Assembly (NCBI GenBank): GCA_009760855.2
Contig: WPIO01000116.1
Span: 282,001 to 346,000, forward strand
DNA length: 64,000 bases
Direction of reading: 5' to 3'
Source: Cristatella mucedo
Lineage: Eukaryota; Bryozoa; Phylactolaemata; Cristatellidae
Shown: in pieces, positions 36,175 to 64,000 of the stretch
Layout: each line of letters begins with the position of its first letter
Numbering within the stretch: position 1 is the stretch's first letter
Translations under genes and position numbers: made by a program
The notes under the pieces: generated by a model
Database searches by the model: none
The model's input: the letters and a program-made list of their open reading frames with translations, nothing else
Told to the model about the DNA's origin: nothing

Positions 36175-37725
36175 GTGGATGATAATAGTAAAATAATACA
36201 TTTGATAAAGCGCCATCATAGAACTCAATCTCTTTCTCGGTGCTTTACAATTGGCGCAAAGGAAGCACGATCGAATGGTTAGTGGTAGAATGCTCAATGA
36301 TTATCAAGAATAACATGGTTATGGGTAACATGCATATCATCACCGAGAAAATGTTATTAGTGGCATAAGCAATTAAAGGACGAATGACAGGGACCCACTA
36401 AATTCTGTAATAGATTGATATGTTCTAGTTGCTTTTTTAATGTGTACAAGTCAAGAGATGTCGTGACGCTGGTCGGGAGTGAGTTCCAGGCTTTGGAAGC
36501 ATGCGAATTAAAGGCACAATCGCCAAAGGATTTGCGGTTCGTACAATGAATAGGTAAGCGATTAGATTTCAAAAAGCAGACGGTACGATGTTTTTCCTTC
36601 GTGGGGGAGTACATCTGGTAGGCAGGCAGGAGCCACAGAATGAAAGGACCAAAAGGTGAGTGACAAAACCTTGAAGTCGGTGCGTTGCTTGACTGGGAGC
36701 CAGTGCAGGTTGGCGAGAAGTGATGTCATGTGGCAACTGCGACGCTCACGGCAGACAAGCCTAGCTGCAGAGTTTTGCAACAGCTGTAAGAACCTGATTG
36801 GATTGGGGGTACGGACATTTCCCCCTGGACGTTTTCCCCGGACATTTGCCACACCCCGACATTACCCTCGGAAATCTTCCCCCTGAAATTTCCATCTGGG
36901 GTAATGCATTTCCGGGTATATGGTTTTTGTTTTAGGGTTTAGTGTTTTAGGGTTTAGGGCTTAGTTTTTAGGGGTTAAAGGTATAGAGTTTTAGGGTTTA
37001 GGGCTTAGCATTTAGGGGTTTAGGTTTAGGGCGGACTGTGCCTCCGACGCCTAAATCCACCTTTGCTCGTATTCAGCACTTTAATTAGCGCGCATTAGGG
37101 CTTAACGTGATCTCTTGATATTGAGTTATACTCATACCTCTGAGGCTTCTCGCTGATTTGCAAGGACGCACGGCACGCTGCAGCTCGCGCCTACTTTGGC
37201 AGGTACGAGCAGACGTGCCTGGCGACGTGGAGCGGGACCGAACTCCCGCGGAACCAAACTGTACAGCTTGGCGCAACCGCCACCGCCCTGCACCAGCTGT
37301 AACCGCCACCATCGCAGTCGCAGCTGCCGCCGCTCGCTCCATTAGAAACCACCCTCCAATCGATCCATCCTTGGAATTATACTAAGAGTATTTCAATCGA
37401 GCGTGAACTTCATTTGATTGTACTTATATAAATAAATAAATAAATAAATAAATAAATATATATATATATATATCTGTATTCTTAGTTATACATTCATCGA
37501 CATAGGGAATGTCCTACCCTGAGGGGAAATGTCCGGCGAGGAATGTCCTAGGGTCCACCAGGGTGGAAATGCCTGGGGGAAAATGTCCAGGGGGAAATGT
37601 CCTACAACCCCTGATTGGACAGGTCGGAATCCATGCAAGCAGTGAGTGCTAGAAGCAAGATGGGATTCAGAAATGCATGGAAAAATTTATTTTTTGATAC
37701 GGTATCTCTGTCTAAGCAAGCTTTC
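36175..37725 (-). mobile_element. LINE family A copy split by a TIR element
   Basis: Minus-strand LINE-A 3' tail and ORF end. The frame 36614-36357 reads SFGDCAFNSHASKAWNSLPT; 36852-36562 reads NSAARLVCRERRSCHMTSLL and LHWLPVKQR. The copy is interrupted at 36802-37609 and continues at 37619-37725 with the sequence expected next in the family (ATGCAAGCAGTGAGT, TATCTCTGTCTAAGCAAGC). Confidence 0.85.
36802..37609. mobile_element. 808-bp non-autonomous TIR transposon in LINE-A
   Basis: A 9-bp direct repeat CCTGATTGG flanks it (36793-36801 and 37610-37618), and the LINE reads through once the insert is removed. Both ends carry inverted, internally repeated modules: GGACATTTCCCCCTGGAC near the left, and the same in reverse complement near the right (GTCCAGGGGGAAATGTCC). 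No transposase is encoded. The interior has degenerate TTTAGGG-type repeats (36930-37030), a GC-rich middle and a (AATA)n/(TA)n tract at 37430-37472. A 9-bp duplication would fit Mutator-like elements, but the superfamily is not established. Confidence 0.75.
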
Positions 37726-37821
37726 TGTACAAGATTAAAAAACGGGTTGTGGGGGGACAAATCCCGTATTGCTGCGGAGATAAAGCTTTCAACATATACG
37801 GCAGTGCTTCTGAGCCTTTCT

Positions 37822-38730
37822 TTGGTGAGCCACGATGACACACTAGCTAACGCGGCTACTTTTCACGACCGAGGTCCCAAGGTTGTGGGTTCGTATCCTG
37901 CGGTGGGCGATACTTTATCGCAGCTGCAAGCGGCGGCGATAGCCGTAAAGGCTCCTCTGTCACTATGTACCCCGGCTGGGTTCGGTTGGCTGGGACCGGG
38001 CGGCTATAATGAGGGTTAGGGTCTCCGGCTAGGCCGGAGTTGGACCTACGGCATGTGTGGTGACGTGAGGTCACCGGGGCTCTTGGGTACGAGAAGTTGG
38101 CCGAGTAAGTCGTGATGTTGGAGGCTCCCGGTCTCGCCGGGTTATGCACCTGGATTCGTGCAGGCGTGCTTCGGCGATGCTGCCACGCACGAAAGGGAAC
38201 GATTACCCAAGGCCCGAGCGGAGCTGGATAGCTCGCTCGTTGTTGACATATATATTCCGCGTTCTCCGTGTAGCGTGTTCGTGACCCTCCGTGTGTTGGC
38301 GTCTTTCGGTGGAAGCTCTCGACTGTGGTAGTTGTCGACTCGGAATAGCCAAGAAGTTACTCAGCCAGCCTGGTCTCCGACGGCGTACGCTCGTACTGTT
38401 GGATTCTGAGTCGGTACAATGGCAGGACTGCGGAAGCCGACTGACCAACTGACACGTTTGTTGGCGCTTGCTGCGTCGTCTTGTGCCCCTACAGTGTGCT
38501 TTGTTTAGGACCCTCCCTGCAGACTTGCTTAGTTCCCCTGTTGTTGTTGGCGCATGCGTTGTTATAAAGAGGTCTACACTGACGGCCTCTCGTCTTACCC
38601 TAGCTCGACGGCATGGCGAGCGGCAGCGTGGCCGGAGTATGGCGGGGTTTGGCGGGAAATAGCCTCTGACCCTTGGAGCTTGGCTGCAACTATACATACA
38701 AAAGAGGCTGCAAACTCAGATAGTATTTAT
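37822..38730 (+). mobile_element. SINE-A split by a solo LTR
   Basis: Head and body at 37822-37965: GGTGAGCCACGATGACACAC, GGTTCGTATCC as B box, and GCGGTGGGCGATACTTTATC. The expected tail (TATACA ... AAAAGAGGCTGCAAACTCAG, TAGTATTTATT) appears only at 38693-38730, after the LTR at 37966-38688. Confidence 0.85.
37966..38688 (+). mobile_element. Solo LTR, 723 bp
   Basis: Begins TGTACCCCGG and ends CTTGGCTGCA, the usual TG ... CA of LTRs. It is flanked by ACTA at 37962-37965 and 38689-38692, a 4-bp duplication compatible with Ty3/Gypsy-type integration. A TATAAA at 38563-38568 lies about 120 bp from its right end, as in a plus-strand LTR promoter. No internal retrotransposon genes are present. 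It sits inside SINE-A. Confidence 0.7.
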
Positions 38731-38732
38731 TC

Positions 38733-38905
38733 ATAATCTCGCGACCCGTTAATACAGTCCCTCATGTTTTGGTGAGCCTCAACCATAAAATTATTGTGTG
38801 CAGAATGAGGAAATGCGTGTTTTCCGACGGTTGCAGGAGACCCTCTTGAAATGGTCGTTAGACCCCCTTCCATAGAGGTCGCGACCCACAGGTTGAGAAC
38901 CGTTG
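38733..38905 (-). mobile_element. Short hAT element resembling the SPIN group
   Basis: On the minus strand it begins with a TIR-like CAACGGTTCTCAACC and continues TGTGGGTCGCGACC, GTCTAACGACC and GTCGGAAAAC. Its other half reads ATTTTATGGTTGAGGCTCAC, ACATGAGG and ACTGTATTAACGGGTCGCGA. From memory, order and wording match the ends of SPIN-like hAT elements known from vertebrates and several invertebrates. The second TIR is missing, where the SINE-A tail abuts. It lies about 200 bp upstream of the NACHO copy 2 start codon. Confidence 0.7.
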
Positions 38906-39106
38906 CTATACTGTGTCCAGCCAGACAAAAAGACAAGTCATATGAACTTCGTATTTTTTCGTCGCCAAAATACTTTAAGGTAATTCCCACCAAAGCCTAA
39001 TCTGAAATCATCATGACAACGCTGAAGAGCTATCCAGCTATAGCAGACACAAAATGTGCATCCGGTCTCAGCCGGATAAGTAAAGGTCAAGGCTGCCGGT
39101 ATAGAC

Positions 39107-40995
39107 ATGGCGCGTAATGTGGCTCTTATTTTTCTTACGATTACTCTCGGTTTCTTCTTTGTTTTTACCGGTACTGTGAAGATTTCTCCAGTGATCAGCG
39201 CAGAGGCTTTCAAAACAATGGTAAATCATGCAACGTGCGTGTAGCTAAAGTGATAACCCCATCCTTGTCGGATGTTAGTGAACGATCGAGTTAGGGCTTT
39301 GTGTAGCTCACTCCGGTTAGAAACCAAGGGGGTCACCTTGGTGCTTGCTGCTGTACATTTGGGATCTCGTAATTTTTTGAGAATTATTGAAAAATTGCTC
39401 TGTCCTTTGTCTGAATGTTTTTATTCTTAATTTGGTCTGATTAACGCACTTAGTAGCTCAATGTAATAGGTCACGAGCCACCTTGAGCTACGTCTAGTAG
39501 TCGCAATATTAAGTTCAAAAGGTAAAGGTTGGCTGATTCAACTATCTCATTTATAGAGCGGAAGAGAAACCTTCTATCCACGTCCTTGCAGTGGGTAATG
39601 CGTTTGAACAATTCCGTTCGAGAAATAAGTCAAGTTACAGCATTTTGTATCGTCAGGAAAGGACAGGTACTGATTAGTGAGCATATGAGCAATATCAGCC
39701 CGCATAATCGAATCAAAGCAAATTCGCACGGGCACTTCGGCAAAGGCATTGAGGAACAGGTGGGTTTTGGCCGTAGTTGGAATTGAAGCAAGTTTGAAAG
39801 TGTCGTAATGTCAGTCAGTAGTGAGATTAGTGAGTTCAAGGCTTCGGGAGCTCGGCTACTAAAGGCCTTTTAGAGCTTTCTGACCTTTAGAGGTCAGCGG
39901 CATCGCCATAAGATCGCTTTTCAGAATAGCTATTACGATGGCTGGGTGGGTGGATGCCTAAGCAAGCACATCAGATACTTCTCATTGGCAGTCATTTCAG
40001 TGGTCTTTTGGTCATGGTTCATGGTTTGCAGAGAAGCTGCACGTTGTGTGGAGACACAACATTGAGTCATAGCTTACTCACTGGGGTCACTTGCAGTGGG
40101 TACTTCGGAGCATGTGATAAAGCTTGACCTGGACAGCTGCTCAAGCCATTGGCTAACTTGAGGCTCCAGTATAGTCAACAGTCTCTGCCTCAGTCATGCA
40201 CGCGCTCAGCGAACCCCCCATTGCTCTACTGGTGCTTTAACATGCTACGGATATTTTAGCTCGTCGCTTATTCCTCTTGCTTTAGAAAACCGAATTCAAG
40301 AGTTATGCCAAAGTGTTTCCCCTGAACGGCGTCGGCGGGTGGAAGCTGAAGCCGAGCATATTGCGCAAGACGGTGGGCACGCTGGAGGTGCTGTGCGGCC
40401 TCGTTCTCATCGTGATTCCGGGTACGCGAACAGCGACTCACACGGCCGATGCCCGTGCGCTCCTCCACCCCCTCCAGTAGGCCTGCACAACCGTTGCCAG
40501 AGCCTGCGCAGCTGGCCCGGCCCACTCGCTGCCTTCTAGTGCAGCTTCAGCCAGCACTGAGCGTCCCCTACTGCTCACCCCTGCTTACCTCACCTGCCCG
40601 CTAACATCCCGGCGCTTGTTATTACGGGAGGATGGGTGGTAATCGATGCTGCATCAATGCTCCTGCCATGCTCTTTGGTGCCTTCGAAAGGCCGTCGTCT
40701 AGCTTTGCTTCGCTCCATCTGACTTGCAGGCCGCCTCAAGCTTCTGGCCAACGGCTTGCTGCTCGGCCTGATGCTGGGCGCCGTGTACACGCATTGGGCG
40801 CTAGGCAACGAACTGCAGCACGTCTGCGGCGCCATTATCTTCTCACTGTTGCTCACCTGCCGGCTGGCCATCCACCTGCAACAGAGCGATGGCGACAGCA
40901 AGGCACTCGCTGCCGAGAACGATGGTAACTCCGTAAATAGTGCCGAGGCTGCCACTGTTGCCGCCGGTGAGCAGCAGTCAAAGAAGGAGCTCTAG
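39107..40995 (+). CDS. TMEM35A: TMEM35/NACHO-like, copy 2, complete (three exons)
   Basis: Exons 39107-39220, 40286-40421 and 40730-40995 give 171 residues; the human protein has about 167. Start context is GACATGG. Splices are ATG/GTAAAT, CTTTAG/AAAACC (phase 0), CCGG/GTACGC and CTTGCAG/GCC (Gly split codon). Residues 6-22 form helix 1, followed by TVKISPVIS. Exon 2 reads KTEFKSYAKVFPLNGVGG then LRKTVGTLEVLCGLVLIVIP (helix 2). Exon 3 has GLLLGLMLGAVYTHWALG (helix 3) and FSLLLTCRLAIHL (helix 4), then a Ser/Ala/Glu tail ending KKEL, which may act as an ER retrieval signal. The known family member NACHO assists folding and assembly of nicotinic acetylcholine receptors in the ER. The TMEM35B branch cannot be excluded. 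Copy 1 lies about 13.5 kb upstream on the same strand. Confidence 0.9.
39221..40285 (+). other. Intron 1 of NACHO copy 2
   Basis: 1065 bp with GT and AG ends. A decayed segment at 39530-39880 looks repeat-derived (AAACCTTCTATCC, TTGTATCGTCAGG), but I could not assign a family. Confidence 0.7.
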
Positions 40996-42584
40996 AGCGT
41001 GTAGCTTGTGAAGCGGCTGGCTGTGATGGGCAGTGCCATCCTCGGGCTGCGGCCGGGCAGCAGAGAGAATCGGTGCAGTGATACTCGCTTGTCAGGCCGT
41101 TCACAGTCACCTGTCCATTGCTCTGGGAGCCCGGTTCGGCTATTGAGCACCCAGACATAGTTTTCGCAGCAGCAGCCCCTGCTCGGTGGGCATGCCTTTG
41201 CTGCCAGAGCTATCCCATGGCCGTGGCCAACGACGTCAGCCTGAGGCCTGTCTCAGCCAGTGCTGCGTTAAGCGCATGTCCTGTGGCAGTACACCGGTGC
41301 TGCCACACAGTCCTGTCCATTGTTCTTATGTTGTTCTGCGTAGAGCCCATGGGGTTTCATGTCCATCGTTTAGCAGCAGCCGGCCATGTTGGTTGGTTCC
41401 TGTCATGTGCTACATGTCGTGCACCCGAGCGATTGCCATTTGTGCTCTTCAGTCGTCAGCACCTGCAGAACGTCCATAATGTTGGCACTTTCGTTGACCT
41501 TATACAGTGTATTGTCAGTGTACACCGACTCACTGTGGGCACACATTTGTTTTGCTAGGCTTCGAGAGGCCCGTTTTTATGTATGCGTTTGACTGCATGC
41601 ACCCATCCCTAATAGTGAATACAAAATGAATACAAAGTGAATACAACTTTGTGTACCCTAGCCTCTTTTTTTTGTTGCCGACTCGCCGTTTTTTGTTGCA
41701 TTCTGCCTTGCTGTGAAGGGTCTCTGCTGACTGTCAGTCTGTCTCTCTATGAGTGCATGTGTTTGTGTGCATGCCTCTTATTTCCCATGCTGCTCTATGT
41801 CTGTCTAGAACTCGTTCCGTCAGTGCCCGGCTCTGCGAACCGACTACCTGTCTTTCTTATCTTCTCAATGAATGCGATTATGCGATTGCAGACTCAAAAA
41901 GCGCTGTTTGGCTACAGCAAGGCCTCAAGCAGAAAGCATCGCATGCACACTTCCGACTGCCGCTGCTTTATGGCTGCATCCACGTCTTGGTTGTCTCTGC
42001 ACAAGTTGAATGCATAAATATCGCATCGAAGCAGTGCAGATCGCAATTCCCATTTATTATGCATGTAAAAAACTTTCCCGCATTTCGCGCCGGCACCTGG
42101 GCTAGTTCGTGCAGCTTTGGCTAGCAGCTGCCTCAGACGACAACGAGAGCCAAGGTCATGCAAGCCACACATTTCGGCTCACGTTAGAGCTGGAGCCCTA
42201 GTTGGGCCGCTCACTCTGCCGAGCAGTAGGGGGCGGGTCTGGGTCAGCTATGTACGCGACCATGGCACGGTCGAGGCGCATCGCCAGCTAGCTGTTGCAG
42301 GCCCAAGGCAGCCCAAGCTGTGCTCTCGGGTGATTGCGCCCCGGTCACGATCGTCCACTGAGTGTCGCTGTCAGCGACGACCACGACGCGAGCTGCCGGA
42401 GCGGCACGCTGGCAGCCGCTCAGGCCCTCCCGTGCGCAGGCTGCTTGCATCCCATATCATGGCAATGCATCGGCCGTGTGCAGTCCCACCCAAGAGTGCT
42501 CGATGCTCTAGTACGCAGCCAGGGTGGCCGCTGATTGGTGCACAGCTTGATCGCTGCCAGCCATTGCGAGTGGCCTGCTCAGGT
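40996..42584. other. Space between convergent NACHO copy 2 and TMTC3
   Basis: Probably the 3' UTRs of the two convergent genes. Open frames here (for example 41118-41558 and 42117-42698) are either without recognisable domains or antisense to the TMTC3 last exon. A short GAATACAAA-type triplication lies at 41620-41645. Confidence 0.45.
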
Positions 42585-62814
<20,230 letters not shown>

Positions 62815-63065
62815 CTAAAATAAAACAGGAAGTGAGGTGAGCAATGATGCAGTTAGTCATTAGCCATCAGCTAGCTATGTACATGGGAAAAGCACAACAA
62901 TGACGAGAATATGTGGAGTAAGCTGCCCCCATATAATCAACTCAGCATGAGTGCTACTTACAGACCGAATACTAGTTCCAAGCATCAGCTGCTATAATCT
63001 AATTCATAAAGCAAGAAGCTTACCACAGGAATAATCAGAAACATGTGTTCTTTTTGCTTTCTTAC

Positions 63066-63068
<3 letters not shown>

Positions 63069-63135
<67 letters not shown>
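63069..63135. repeat. TC microsatellite
   Basis: Nearly perfect (TC)n of about 65 bases. Confidence 0.98.
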
Positions 63136-63137
<2 letters not shown>

Positions 63138-63307
63138 TTCGTACTAGATACGAATAAGATCATCTCTTGACAGGCTCCAATAATTTCTCGATAAAAACTA
63201 GCAATAATAAAGCCACAATGAATTTCTTTGGAGCAGGCACATTCAACAGTTAAATGTAAAGGTTAGCTGATCAAGCAGCCTCATTTATAGAACAGCAGAA
63301 GAACCTC

Positions 63308-63470
63308 AAGGCCGTGATAGCCCAGCAGGAAAGATGCTCGCTCATCACGACCAAGGTTGCATGTTCGAATCATGCAGTGGACAATCTGCCATTGTCAATT
63401 GCAAGCAGTGATTATAGCAGTTAAGCCTCTTCTGCTGCCATACAAACGAAGCCATTAAATCAGCTAATAA
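63308..63470 (+). mobile_element. SINE-A, diverged variant
   Basis: GGCCGTGATAGCCCAGCAGG, GATGCTCGCTCATCACGACC, TGTTCGAATCATGCAGTGG, GCAAGCAGTGATTATAGC, AGCCATTAAATCAGC, then an AAT-rich end. Confidence 0.75.
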
Positions 63471-64000
63471 TAATTAATCACGGCTTGCAGTAAGCAATAC
63501 ATAATTGCCTACTAAAGGAGTCATACCCAGGACCTGGGTTGTGAGAACAAACGAGTTGTAGGCAATGAACTTAGTAAACCACTACAGCAGCTGAGATGCT
63601 GTCTAGCTGCTGGAGCACTGTAACAACGAGCTACAATGACACACAGTGAATAGAGCACTACAAACTTACAGTACAACATCCGACCAAGCAAATTAAATTC
63701 AAGTTAAAATTTAGAGTTCACTAATCCACCAACATAGCCTGACAGAGTGTTTACAATAGGCAAATATTGGCTGATTCAAAGCTTCATTCGTGTAGCTACT
63801 ATCCAGCCCTGGCAGCAATCACCACTGCTAGCAGCTGACAATAATGGGCAGCCTGATGAGGCACTGGGAGCAGCAGTGACTCCAGCCGAGTGACGTTAAT
63901 TGCGAGCCCAGTGTCACATGGCTAAGCCTAACGACTACTGTGATTCAGAGCATAGATATGTATCAGTGGCCACCAGACACATGGTGAGCCTTTTCAGCAC
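63471..64000. other. Intronic TMTC3 sequence, nothing recognised
   Basis: No upstream TMTC3 exon could be recognised between 62815 and 64000. The preceding exon of the family (luminal loop and helix before FLPASNLFF) must lie further right. Confidence 0.5.

Noticed and set aside
41118-42124. Plus-strand frames after NACHO copy 2
   Set aside because: No domain; the position fits a 3' UTR.
62815-64000. Search for the next upstream TMTC3 exon
   Set aside because: No sequence resembling the luminal loop or helix before FLPASNLFF was found on the minus strand.

Overview
The window is animal nuclear DNA, most probably from an invertebrate bilaterian, though the phylum cannot be fixed from sequence alone. 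Genes have spliced exons with canonical GT/AG junctions, they are separated by long repeat-filled introns, and dinucleotide microsatellites are abundant. Non-LTR retrotransposons and tRNA-derived SINEs make up a large share of the bases. Nothing prokaryotic, viral or CRISPR-like is present.

Left part (1-25 kb). An old LINE copy comes first, then an intronless rhodopsin-type GPCR (2645-3685, +). More LINE and SINE debris follows, with a hAT-like TIR element carrying a large TA microsatellite (8163-8854). A direct tandem duplication (about 9.1-10.9 and 11.2-13.2 kb) holds two copies of a two-exon, minus-strand gene for an 86-residue single-pass membrane protein. Next are a degenerate satellite with a period of about 180 bp (15.2-16.9 kb), a frame-broken TRIM/RBCC gene (18.6-20.5 kb) and further LINE copies.

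Middle part (25-41 kb). Two plus-strand genes of the TMEM35/NACHO family (nicotinic receptor chaperone) lie in tandem. Copy 2 (39107-40995) is complete in three exons. Copy 1 has exon 1 in a CpG-rich stretch (25567-25680) and exon 3 (31372-31640), but no recognisable exon 2; the 5.7 kb between is filled with LINEs and SINEs. Between the genes is a nested repeat block: a LINE split by an 808-bp TIR element, a SINE split by a 723-bp solo LTR, and a short hAT element resembling the SPIN group just upstream of copy 2.

Right part (42.6-62.8 kb). Eight minus-strand exons with matching phases give the C-terminal 525 residues of TMTC3, an ER O-mannosyltransferase with TPR repeats that acts on cadherins. 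The gene runs off the right end, so its N-terminal membrane part is missing. Its introns hold most of the LINE family A copies.

Repeats. LINE family A (CR1/L2/Rex-like) ends in a hairpin flanked by AAAGCGCC and GGCGCTTT and then an (ATT)n tail. LINE family B is related but ends in an ACATT-type tail. SINE-A is a tRNA-derived family with an unusual palindromic head. SINE-B is a second tRNA-derived family whose 3' end copies the LINE-A hairpin, suggesting that LINE-A mobilises it. The unique genes (GPCR, NACHO, TMTC3) have no evident functional link beyond plausible use in nervous or epithelial tissue.
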